Assembly: GCF_007827045.1 (NCBI RefSeq)
Contig: NZ_RPFW01000009.1
Coordinates: 62,001 to 126,000, forward strand
Length of the DNA: 64,000 bases
From: Trebonia kvetii
Lineage (GTDB): Bacteria; Actinomycetota; Actinomycetes; Streptosporangiales; Streptosporangiaceae
Direction of reading: 5' to 3'
Shown here piece by piece: positions 32,402 through 40,006 of the stretch (the stretch's first letter is position 1; every line of letters starts with the position of its first letter). Position numbers and translations under genes: made by a program. Below the pieces are notes generated by a model, which saw only the letters and a program-made list of their open reading frames with translations, was not told the DNA's origin and searched no databases.

Positions 32402-33925
32402 GTGCCAGAACAATTGCGGTCGACCGACCCGCGGGTCATCGGGCCCTACCGGCTGACCGGGCGGCTCGGCAGCGGCGGAATGGGTGACGTCTTCCTCGGC
32501 CGTTCGGCGGGCGGGCGGCTTGTCGCGGTCAAGGTGATCCGCCCCGAGCTCGCCGAGGACCCGGAGTTCCGTACCAGGTTCAGGAACGAGGTGGACGCGG
32601 CCCGTCGCGTCAACGGCCTGTACACGGCGCCGGTGGCGGACGCGGACGTGGACGGGGCTGTCCCCTGGCTGGCCACCGCCTACGTCGCGGGGCCGTCGCT
32701 CGCCGCGGCGGTCGAGAGTCACGGACCACTCCCCGCACGGTCGGTGCTCGCGCTCGCCGCGGGCCTCGCCGAGGGGCTCGGCGCCGTGCACGCCGCGGGC
32801 CTGGTGCACCGGGACATCAAGCCGTCGAACGTGCTGCTCGCCGCCGACGGGCCGCGGGTGATCGACTTCGGCATCGCCAGGGGGACGCAGAACACGGTGC
32901 TCACGCTGGCCGACCGGATCGTCGGGTCGCCCGACTTCATGTCACCCGAGCAGGCCATCGGCCGGGACATCGGCCCGGCGAGCGACATGTTCAGCCTGGG
33001 CGGCGTGCTCGTCTTCGCCGCCACCGGCCTGCCGCCGTTCTACGGTGGGATGACCACGATGGTGCTTGAGCGCATCGTGACGCAGAGCCCTGACCTGTCG
33101 CGGGTGCCCGCCGAGCTGCGGCCGCTCATCGAGTGGTGCATGCGCAAGGAGCCCGCGGAGCGGGCTGCGCCGCGAGACCTGCTCGCGCAGCTCGATGACG
33201 CCAGGCTCTGGGACGACTGGCTGCCCGAGTCGCTGCTCGCCGGCCTTCCAGGTGGCCGGGTCAGCGCGATCACGCCGGCGGAGCCGCGGCACGACACGCG
33301 CACCTCGGAGTCGCCCGCGGCGGGACTGACCCCCGTCGGGCGGCAAGGTCGGGGCGCGGACGGCGCGGACGGCGCGGTGAGGGCGGCGGCGGCCAGACCA
33401 GGCGGCGGCCGGGACGGGGCAGCGGCGTCGCGCGCGGCGCCGGCTCGCGGTGCCGCCAGGCGGGGTCCGCGCCTGAGCAGGACGATGACGGTTTCCGCGG
33501 CCGTGGCGGTCCTCGCGGCGGCGGGCGTCGGACTGTGGCTCGCCCTCGGCGGCAGCCTGCACACGGCGGCGCCGAAGGCGTCGGGTTCGGCCTCGCCCTC
33601 AGCCAGCCCGGCGGCGGTCAGGGCGCCGTACCGGGCCGTCGCCGTCGGGGTCGCCGAGCGCACGTGCTCGGCCATCCCTCACTCCGCCAACGGCCGGGCG
33701 GCGAACATCACATTCACCGACAGGACCACGACCAGGCTGCTTGTGTACTGGCTGGACTATCGCGGCAAGCGGCAACTGCTCGTTACCCTCGGCCCCGGTG
33801 ACTCCCGGCAGGTCAAGGGAAATGTCGGCGACGCGTGGCAGGTCGCTGACTCCCGCGGCTGCGTCGCCGGCTTCATCTCGACGGGAACGGGGCACGTCAC
33901 TCTCGAGGCGACCGCGACCGGCTGA
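32402..33925 (+). CDS. Transmembrane Ser/Thr kinase with extracellular VHL-beta-like domain
   Basis: 507 residues from the GTG at 32402. Kinase domain about 12-275: LGSGGMGDVFLGRSAGG, VAVKVIRPELAED, catalytic HRDIKPSNVLL, VIDFGIARG, SPDFMSPEQAIG and SDMFSLGGVLVFAATG. An Ala/Gly/Arg-rich linker leads to a membrane helix at about 361-383. The extracellular end (about 430-500) reads NITFTDRTTTRLLVYWLDYRG, then QLLVTLGPGDSRQVKG and GDAWQVADSRGCVAGF. This matches the beta domain of the von Hippel-Lindau protein family (FxNRTxxxVxVYWxDxxG...L.PG.......GHxWxVxD), rarely seen as a bacterial receptor domain. Ligand unknown. Confidence 0.93.
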   Translation: MPEQLRSTDPRVIGPYRLTGRLGSGGMGDVFLGRSAGGRLVAVKVIRPELAEDPEFRTRFRNEVDAARRVNGLYTAPVADADVDGAVPWLATAYVAGPSLAAAVESHGPLPARSVLALAAGLAEGLGAVHAAGLVHRDIKPSNVLLAADGPRVIDFGIARGTQNTVLTLADRIVGSPDFMSPEQAIGRDIGPASDMFSLGGVLVFAATGLPPFYGGMTTMVLERIVTQSPDLSRVPAELRPLIEWCMRKEPAERAAPRDLLAQLDDARLWDDWLPESLLAGLPGGRVSAITPAEPRHDTRTSESPAAGLTPVGRQGRGADGADGAVRAAAARPGGGRDGAAASRAAPARGAARRGPRLSRTMTVSAAVAVLAAAGVGLWLALGGSLHTAAPKASGSASPSASPAAVRAPYRAVAVGVAERTCSAIPHSANGRAANITFTDRTTTRLLVYWLDYRGKRQLLVTLGPGDSRQVKGNVGDAWQVADSRGCVAGFISTGTGHVTLEATATG

Positions 33926-34085
33926 ACGGCGCCGCGGCGTGTCCCCGTCGCCCGGTTCGCGGCCCCACCTGCCGCATAGACCGGCAGCGCATGAGGCTAT
34001 AGTCGGCCCGCTGCCACAGTGCGCCGGAGTCGGCCGGCTGCGCGCGGCGGGAACGTAGCTGATCACCGACCGAGAGGGCTGAGCC

Positions 34086-34904
34086 ATGCGCTATGCGTCC
34101 ACCTTCGACAAGACCGGCGCGCCGGTCGTCGCCGAGCTCCAGGGTGACCTGCTCGTCCCCCTCGCCGGCCTGACCGAGCTCGGCGACGCCACCACCGCGC
34201 AGGTGCTCGCGGCCGCCGAGCGGCGCACCGCCGACGCGTTCTCCGCCGCCGACGCGGAGCTGCGGCCCGTGGTGCCGAACCCAGCCCGGGTGTTCTGCGT
34301 CGGCCTGAACTACAAGGCGCACATCGAGGAGACCGGGCGCAGCGACTCCGATTACCCGGTGCTGTTCCCCAAGTTCGCGAGCAGCCTGACCGGTCCGTTC
34401 AGCGCGGTGGAGCTGCCGTCCGAGTCCGCCCAGGTCGACTACGAGGGTGAGCTCACCGTGGTGATCGGCACGCCGGGACGTCGCATCGCCGAGGCGGACG
34501 CGCTCGACCACGTGCTCGGCTACACCGTCGCCAACGACGTGTCCATGCGCGACTACCAGTACAAGACGCACCAGTGGATGCAGGGCAAGGCCTGGGACGC
34601 GTGCACGCCGGTCGGCCCGTACCTGGTCACCCCCGACGAGGTGGACATCACCGCGCAGTCCATCTCCACCACCGTCAACGGGCTGAAGGTCCAGGACTCG
34701 ACCATCGACCTGCTGATCTTCCCGATCCCAAGGCTCATCGCCACGATCTCCGAGTTCACCGCGCTGCGGACCGGCGACCTGATCCTCACCGGCACGCCGT
34801 CCGGCGTGGGGGCCCGCCGCACCCCGCCGCTGTTCCTGAAGTCGGGCGACGTGGTCACCGTCGAGGTGACCGGCGTCGGCTCGCTGCGCAACACCATCGC
34901 CTGA
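34086..34904 (+). CDS. FAH-family hydrolase (fumarylpyruvate hydrolase-like)
   Basis: 272 residues of the small FAH type. The N-terminal accessory domain is followed by the catalytic fold: VFCVGLNYKAHIEETGRSD, PVLFPKFASSLTGPFSAVEL, VDYEGELTVVIG with metal-binding Glu, GYTVANDVSMRDYQYKTHQW, GKAWDACTPVGPYLV, and LILTGTPSGVGARRTPPLFL. Such enzymes cleave or decarboxylate 2-oxo acids in aromatic ring degradation; the exact substrate is uncertain. GAGAGGG lies just before the ATG. Fourteen nt separate it from the next gene, with which it probably forms an operon. Confidence 0.88.
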   Translation: MRYASTFDKTGAPVVAELQGDLLVPLAGLTELGDATTAQVLAAAERRTADAFSAADAELRPVVPNPARVFCVGLNYKAHIEETGRSDSDYPVLFPKFASSLTGPFSAVELPSESAQVDYEGELTVVIGTPGRRIAEADALDHVLGYTVANDVSMRDYQYKTHQWMQGKAWDACTPVGPYLVTPDEVDITAQSISTTVNGLKVQDSTIDLLIFPIPRLIATISEFTALRTGDLILTGTPSGVGARRTPPLFLKSGDVVTVEVTGVGSLRNTIA

Positions 34905-34918
34905 CGCGGGACACGGAC

Positions 34919-35596
34919 ATGACGCAAGAGACACCGGCCGGCGAGGCGCCGCCGTTCGAGAACTTGCCGTCGCGGCTCGAGCTGATCTCCCCGGCAGACC
35001 TGGACGACGCTCAGCGCGAGGTTTACGCGGGGATCACCGGCGGTCCGCGGGCCAGCCAGGCGGGGACCGTGCCGATCGTCGACTCCGGCGGCCGGCTTGT
35101 CGGCCCGTTCGCCGTCATGCTGCTCACCCCGGAGGTCGGCAACGCGATGCAGCGGGTCGGCGCCACGATCCGCTTCAGCGCGCTGCTGTCCGGGCGGGAG
35201 CGCGAACTCGGCATCCTCAGCGTGGCGGGCGAGCTGCGCAGCGACTTCGAACGGCTGGCCCACGAGCCCGCCGCCCGCAAGCTCGGCCTCAGCCAGGCGC
35301 AGGTGAACGAGGTCCTGACCGGCCGGGTCCCCGACGGCCTCAGCGAGGACGAGGCACTGGTCTGCCGCCTCGCCAGGGCCATGGCCGCCGAGCGGACCCT
35401 GACCGACGACGACTACGCGGCAGGCCTCGCCGGGCTCGGCAGGGAACGCCTCGCGGAACTCACCTGGCTGGTGGGCTACTACGCGGCACTCGCCCTGTCC
35501 CTGGCGGTGTTCCGGCCGGTGCTGCCCGCGTCGATCGTGAGCGCCTACGCCGCCGGCACCCGCGATCCGGGCGGCAAGCTCCCCACCGAGGGCTGA
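34919..35596 (+). CDS. Carboxymuconolactone-decarboxylase-like protein
   Basis: 225 residues from the ATG at 34919. The core resembles the CMD/AhpD superfamily: FAVMLLTPEVGNAMQRVGAT, RFSALLSGRERELGILSVAG and FERLAHEPAARKLGLSQAQV, the last reproducing the H-x-x-x-A-x-x-x-G-L-S helix. The CxxC pair of AhpD-type peroxidases is missing, so a peroxidase role is unlikely. Co-transcription with an FAH-family hydrolase suggests a part in an aromatic or dicarboxylic-acid catabolic branch. Confidence 0.82.
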   Translation: MTQETPAGEAPPFENLPSRLELISPADLDDAQREVYAGITGGPRASQAGTVPIVDSGGRLVGPFAVMLLTPEVGNAMQRVGATIRFSALLSGRERELGILSVAGELRSDFERLAHEPAARKLGLSQAQVNEVLTGRVPDGLSEDEALVCRLARAMAAERTLTDDDYAAGLAGLGRERLAELTWLVGYYAALALSLAVFRPVLPASIVSAYAAGTRDPGGKLPTEG

Positions 35597-35657
35597 GCCG
35601 CGCTGCTGAGAGCAGAGCGCGCGTCCCTGACGCCCGGACCGGTGCGAGGATGACAGC

Positions 35658-36419
35658 ATGATCGACAGCGTCGCGGTCCTCGCCGACATCCACGGTGTGC
35701 TGCCGGTTCTCGACGCGGTCCTCGCGCTGCCCGAGGTCCGGGCGGCCGACAGGATCGTGGTCTGCGGCGACCACGCCGCGGGGCCGCAGCCGACGGAGGT
35801 GCTCGACCGGCTCAGCAGCCTGGACAACGTCGTGCTTGTGCGCGGCAACGCAGACCGCGACCTGGTGGCCATGGCACGGGGCGAGTACCCGGCGGAGGAG
35901 GCCTACCCCGTCGACGCCTGGGCCGCGGCGCAACTGGCACCCGAGCATGTCGGGCTGCTCGCGGACCTGCCGCACCCGGTCATCCTCGACGTCCGCGGCT
36001 TCGGCCCGGTGGCCTTCTGCCACGGCACGCCGCGCGATGACAACGAGGTGGTGCTCGTCGACACCCGCCTCGACCGCTGGGCCGAGGCCCTCGCTGGCCT
36101 GCCCGACGAGGTACGGACCGTGGTGTGCGGGCACACCCACATGCCGTTCACCCGCCTGGCCGATCGCCGTCTCGTCGTCAACCCCGGCAGCGTCGGCATG
36201 CCCTACGGCCGCCCTGGCGGCCACTACGCACTGCTCCGCGACGGCGCCGTCACCCTCGCCAGGGTGGAGATCGACGTCGCGGCCGCCATCGCCGCCGTCA
36301 TCGCCGACTCGGCCTACCCGGACCGCGCCGCGTGGGCGGATGAGTACCTCAACGCGCGAGCGAGCGACGCGGATGCGATCGCCGCGTTCGGCCCGCGCGA
36401 CGGCCGTCGGCCTGTCTGA
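35658..36419 (+). CDS. Calcineurin-like metallophosphoesterase (YfcE/ApaH type)
   Basis: 253-residue cytosolic phosphoesterase with the full metal-site series: VLADIHGVLPVLDAVL (DxH), VVCGDHAAGP (GD with H), LVRGNADRDLV (GNxD), FCHGTPRDD and CGHTHMPFTRLADR (GHTH), followed by VVNPGSVGMPYGRPGGHYAL. This set predicts a two-metal phosphodiesterase or phosphatase; the physiological substrate is unknown. The ATG at 35658 is preceded by GAGGATG. It converges on the broken gene at 36497-37599. Confidence 0.9.
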   Translation: MIDSVAVLADIHGVLPVLDAVLALPEVRAADRIVVCGDHAAGPQPTEVLDRLSSLDNVVLVRGNADRDLVAMARGEYPAEEAYPVDAWAAAQLAPEHVGLLADLPHPVILDVRGFGPVAFCHGTPRDDNEVVLVDTRLDRWAEALAGLPDEVRTVVCGHTHMPFTRLADRRLVVNPGSVGMPYGRPGGHYALLRDGAVTLARVEIDVAAAIAAVIADSAYPDRAAWADEYLNARASDADAIAAFGPRDGRRPV

Positions 36420-36496
36420 ACGAGGCACTCCCCGGACGGTCGGCGCCGGCTGGCGGCAGCCGGCGCCGGCCTAACGCCAGCCCAGGCACAGCAGCC

Positions 36497-37599
36497 TCAC
36501 GCGTTCCGTGTCCAGGCCTCCCACGCGGCCAGCCATGAGGACTCGAGTGCGAGCTGGGACTCGTGCCGCGCCCACATCTCGCCCTGGTCGTGCGGTCGCG
36601 GCCGGGACCAGTACGCGGACCAGGCACGCTGGGCGGGCTCGCTGCGCACCGCGTCGCCGAGCATCGCGTGCCGCAGCGTCTCATCGACCGCCGCCGCGCG
36701 CAGCCGCTCGTCACCGGAGAACCACGGCGCCTGCTCCGCCAGGTGTCCCAGGTGGTTGATCGCCGAGGCCGCGGAGCGCCATCTGACCGCGGACCGCCGT
36801 CTGACCGCGGAGCCCCGTCTGACCGCGCCGCACTCGGGCGGCCCGGCCGCCCGGCGCTGATGAAGTCCGCGAGTGCGCGCAATGCCGCGACTCCCTCGGC
36901 GGGTTCGAGTTCCGGTGGCGGGACAGGCGGCTGCCGTCTGCGCTCGGCGATGATCCGCCCGATCTCCGCGGTCCGTCCCTCGATCGCCTCCCGCAGGTCG
37001 GCCAGGGTTTCCAGCCGGATGTCTTCCGGTGCGACGTCGCGTCCGACGATCGTCACCGTGACCGCCGCGGGCGCGCCGCCCGCGTCGTCGGGAACCAGGC
37101 GTGCGGCCCAGACCGTTCCCTGGCTAACGATGAGGGCATCACCGGCCGGCAGCCGCTCGCGGGTGACAGCCGGCCTGGGCGCCTCGGACGGCGTCGTCGC
37201 CTGCCCGGGAGGGAGCGCCGCCGTCCGGGCGGCTTCCTCCCGGAGGGCATGGCGCAGTTCCGCCTCTGGGTCGATGCCGTGCATTCCGGTTGTGGAGATG
37301 ATCTGCATTCCGCCCGGGGAGTTGAGGCTCGCCGAGATGATCGCGGCTTCCGTCACCGCGGTGGTCACCCGCAGGTAGGGGCCGGTGCTCGCGTCCCGCG
37401 GGCCGTAGCCGAGGGTGATCTGCGTCCAGTCGCCGTTGACCTGCTCGGTCCCGTCCAGCGTCACGGGGCGGACCGGCGGCGCCGCGAGACCGTAGATCGG
37501 GCAGCCGGGCCGTGGCACCAACTCCGTGACCTGGCGTCTCGCCTGCTCCTCACGGCGCCTGTGCCATTCGAGGCCGTCACCGTCCGGCACCACCCGCAT
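36497..37599 (-). pseudogene. Unrecognised protein gene split by a frameshift at an 18-bp repeat
   Basis: From the ATG at 37599 (MRVVPDGDGLEWHRRREEQA) the frame is coding-like for about 245 residues (RPGCPIYGLAAPPVRPVTLD, DALIVSQGTVWAARLV, LRALADFISAGRPG) and then enters a repeat read as RSDGAPRSDGGPRSDGAP. The natural C-terminus lies in another frame and reads ASAINHLGHLAEQAPWFSGD, LRHAMLGDAVRSEPAQRAW and ends HESQLALESSWLAAWEAW. One extra or missing base near 36770 would restore a protein of about 365 residues. I do not recognise the family. Length change within the repeat or a read error could be the cause. Confidence 0.7.
36770..36823. repeat. Three 18-bp tandem repeats inside the frameshifted gene
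   Basis: Units at 36770, 36788 and 36806 follow CCGCGGAncgCCnTCTGA with a few substitutions. As 18 is divisible by three, whole-unit gains or losses keep the frame. The frame of the host gene changes at or near the 36770 end. Confidence 0.7.
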
Positions 37600-37703
37600 G
37601 TGACAAGCATCGCGCCAGCGCCGGGCGCGGGACAAGTCAAGAGAGGGACCATGGAGGAACCGCTAGTGACATCTCCGGCGGCCGCACGCTATCGTGATCT
37701 CCA

Positions 37704-37723
37704 CATACTCATTATACAAAGTA
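37704..37723. promoter_or_regulatory. Shared operator candidate, copy 1
   Basis: CATACTCATTATACAAAGTA lies 20 nt upstream of the class-III PLP enzyme start. It is identical at 17 of 20 positions to 43959-43978, upstream of the peptide-type transporter operon. This AT-rich element stands out in GC-rich surroundings and is the obvious candidate site for the GntR regulator at 39100. Confidence 0.6.
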
Positions 37724-37743
37724 GGCGAAGGCATGGAGGTCCT

Positions 37744-39093
37744 GTGAGCTTCGATGAGCGGTACGCGGCGCACACCCCGAAGTCCGGGGAGCTGTTCGCC
37801 CGGGCCGGCCGCGTCATCCCAGGCGGCGCGGGCAGCAGTGCCAGGACGGTGAAGTTCGGCTGGAAGCCCTACCCGCCCTTCATCGCAAGCGGCACAGGAT
37901 CCCGGATCACCGACGCGGACGGCAACGAGTACGTCGACTACCTGCTCGGGCTCGGGCCGATGATCCTCGGGCACAGGCACCCGGTGGTCACCGCGGCGGT
38001 CACGAAAGCGATCAGCGACTTCGGGACGTGCCCCGGCCTGCCGTACGAGCTGGAGATCGAGGCCGCGGCGAAGGTGGTCGAGGCGGTGCCGGGCATCGAG
38101 ATGGTCCGCTTCTCCAACTCGGGCAGCGAGGTGGTCGGCAGCGCCGTCCGGCTCGCCCGCGCCTACACGGGGCGCCGGCTCATCATCAGGTTCGAGGGTC
38201 ACTATCACGGCTGGCAGGACACGGTCTACTGGAGCAACCACGTGGACCCGGCCGAGGCGGGCCCGGCCGACGCGCCGCGGCCGGTCGCGGCCGGGCCAGG
38301 GGTTCCACTCGAACTGACCGACACGCTGATCGTGCTCACCTGGAACGACCCGGACAGCTTCCGGCGCGTCATGGCCGAACGCGGACACGACGTCGCGGCG
38401 GTCATCACCGAGGCCGCCGTCTTCAACACCGGCTGCATCCTGCCGGAACCCGGCTATCTGGAACTGCTGCGCGAGGAAACGAGCAAGGCGGGCGCACTGC
38501 TGATCTTCGATGAGGTGATTACCGGGTTCCGGTTCTGCCGCGGCGGCGCCCAGGAGTGGTTCGGCGTCACGCCCGACCTCACCACGCTCGCCAAGGGCCT
38601 GGGCGGCGGGTTCCCCGTCGCCGCGATCGGCGGCAGCAAGGACGTGATGGGGATGATCGCCGAGGGGCGCTACTCCCACTCGGGCACCTATAACGCCAAC
38701 GTCGTGGCCTGCGCCGCCGTGTCGGCCACCATGGACCTGCTCGCCGAGCCGGGGCTGTACGAGCGGCAGCGGAAGGTCGGCGACCGCCTCGCCGAGGGAC
38801 TGCGCAAGCTGGCCGCCGACGCCGGCGTCCCGGTGCGCGTGGACGGGCTGGGTACCGTGTTTCAGGTGTGGTTCAGCGATCATCCCATCAAGAATTGGCG
38901 TGACGCCGAGCGGTACGCGAACGTGGACCGCTTTACCCGCTGGTACCAGGAGATGTTCCTGCGCGGCGTCCTCTTCCACCCCAGCCAGTACGAGAACCTG
39001 TTCGTCTCCCTGGTGCACACCGACGCCGACGTGGACCGGACGCTCGAGGCGGCGGCCGAGGTGTTCCCCGTGCTCGCCGCAGAGGCCGGGTGA
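37744..39093 (+). CDS. Class-III PLP aminotransferase/aminomutase (GSA-like)
   Basis: The GTG at 37744 (FDERYAAHTPKSGELFARAG follows the first residues) has GGAGG 5 nt upstream; the frame is open far upstream but not homologous. The 449 residues align with glutamate-1-semialdehyde aminomutase-like enzymes: GSRITDADGNEYVDYLLGLG, FSNSGSEVVGSAVRLARAYT, FEGHYHGWQD, LLIFDEVITGFRFCRGGAQ and the PLP lysine in TTLAKGLGGGFPVAAIGG. It differs from HemL at the substrate region (SEVVGSAVRLAR instead of the usual TEATMSAIRLAR) and sits in a catabolic operon, so a role in heme synthesis is unlikely. It may be a transaminase, racemase or mutase for the amino moiety of the cluster's substrate. Confidence 0.88.
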   Translation: MSFDERYAAHTPKSGELFARAGRVIPGGAGSSARTVKFGWKPYPPFIASGTGSRITDADGNEYVDYLLGLGPMILGHRHPVVTAAVTKAISDFGTCPGLPYELEIEAAAKVVEAVPGIEMVRFSNSGSEVVGSAVRLARAYTGRRLIIRFEGHYHGWQDTVYWSNHVDPAEAGPADAPRPVAAGPGVPLELTDTLIVLTWNDPDSFRRVMAERGHDVAAVITEAAVFNTGCILPEPGYLELLREETSKAGALLIFDEVITGFRFCRGGAQEWFGVTPDLTTLAKGLGGGFPVAAIGGSKDVMGMIAEGRYSHSGTYNANVVACAAVSATMDLLAEPGLYERQRKVGDRLAEGLRKLAADAGVPVRVDGLGTVFQVWFSDHPIKNWRDAERYANVDRFTRWYQEMFLRGVLFHPSQYENLFVSLVHTDADVDRTLEAAAEVFPVLAAEAG

Positions 39094-39099
39094 GCGGTC

Positions 39100-40005
39100 A
39101 TGTCACTGCTCGACCTTGCCTCCGTGCGAGCCGAACGCCAGGCGGCCGCCGCGCAGCCGCGCAAGCGCCTGCGCTACGAGGAGATGATCTCCTTCATCGA
39201 GAACCTGGTGGCCGACGGCAACCTCGCGCCCGGTGACCTGCTGCCGACCCAGGGGGAGCTTGCCGAGATGGCGGGCGTCAGCCTGATCACGGTGCGCCGC
39301 GCGCTTGAGGAACTGGAGCGGGCGGGCCGGGTCAGGCGGCATCAAGGCGTCGGCACGTTCCTCGCCAAGCCGCGCATCATCAGCGAGCCCGGGCGGTCTG
39401 GCGGGCTGCTGTCCACGCTGCGGCAGTCTGAGGAGGAGCCGCCGCGCGTCGGCACCCGGCTGCTCAAGCTGGTCCGCGGCGCCCCGTCGCCCGTGCTGCG
39501 CGACGCCCTGCGACTCGGGCCCGACGATGCCGTCTGGCAGATCACCCGGCAGCGGCTGGTCGACGGCGAGCCGAAGATCCTGGAGACCGCGGTGATACCG
39601 GTCGCGCTCGCGCCCACCCTCGACCTGCACAAGGAGGCGCTCACCGGGTCGCTGTACCAGCTGCTCGCCGACCGCTACGGGCTCGAGGACCACGCCGAGG
39701 AGCAGTACCTGGAGGTCAGCGCGGCCGACACCGATGAGCGGCGGCTGCTGCGGCTGCCCGCCAGGTCGCAGGTCGTCCGGCTGCGCGGACTCAGCGTGGA
39801 CGCCAGCGACGTGCCCTTCGACTGCTTCGTGCAGGTCTACCCGGCGCTCGAGTTCGGCTTCTACATCTCCGGCGCCACATCACGGGAACTGCTGCGCGGC
39901 CCGGTTACCGACGGCTGGGACGTCACGCCGGAACCCGCACCCCAGCGCCGGACGGCAGAGCGGTCCCGGGCCCGGCGGCCCGGCCCGCCGGCCGGCGGAG
40001 CCTGA
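39100..40005 (+). CDS. GntR/HutC-family transcriptional regulator with UTRA domain
   Basis: 301 residues. The winged helix occupies about 22-90: RYEEMISFIENLVADGNLAP, LLPTQGELAEMAGVSLITVR, RALEELERAGRVRRHQGVGT. A UTRA-type effector domain follows at about 110-260 (RDALRLGPDDAVWQITRQRL, GSLYQLLADRYGLEDHAEEQ). UTRA domains usually bind sugars, amino-sugar phosphates or small acids. The ATG lies 6 nt after the PLP-enzyme stop and the gene ends where the kinase gene begins. It is the likely controller of both operons through the repeated element at 37704 and 43959. Confidence 0.92.
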   Translation: MSLLDLASVRAERQAAAAQPRKRLRYEEMISFIENLVADGNLAPGDLLPTQGELAEMAGVSLITVRRALEELERAGRVRRHQGVGTFLAKPRIISEPGRSGGLLSTLRQSEEEPPRVGTRLLKLVRGAPSPVLRDALRLGPDDAVWQITRQRLVDGEPKILETAVIPVALAPTLDLHKEALTGSLYQLLADRYGLEDHAEEQYLEVSAADTDERRLLRLPARSQVVRLRGLSVDASDVPFDCFVQVYPALEFGFYISGATSRELLRGPVTDGWDVTPEPAPQRRTAERSRARRPGPPAGGA

Positions 40006-40006
40006 C

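Noticed and set aside
37249..37743. N-terminal extension of the class-III PLP enzyme
   Set aside because: The frame is open for 165 extra codons, but this overlaps another gene's opposite strand and has no similarity; the GTG at 37744 has a good ribosome-binding site.
37744..39093. hemL assignment for the class-III PLP gene
   Set aside because: Motif differences in the substrate region and the catabolic operon context argue against heme biosynthesis.
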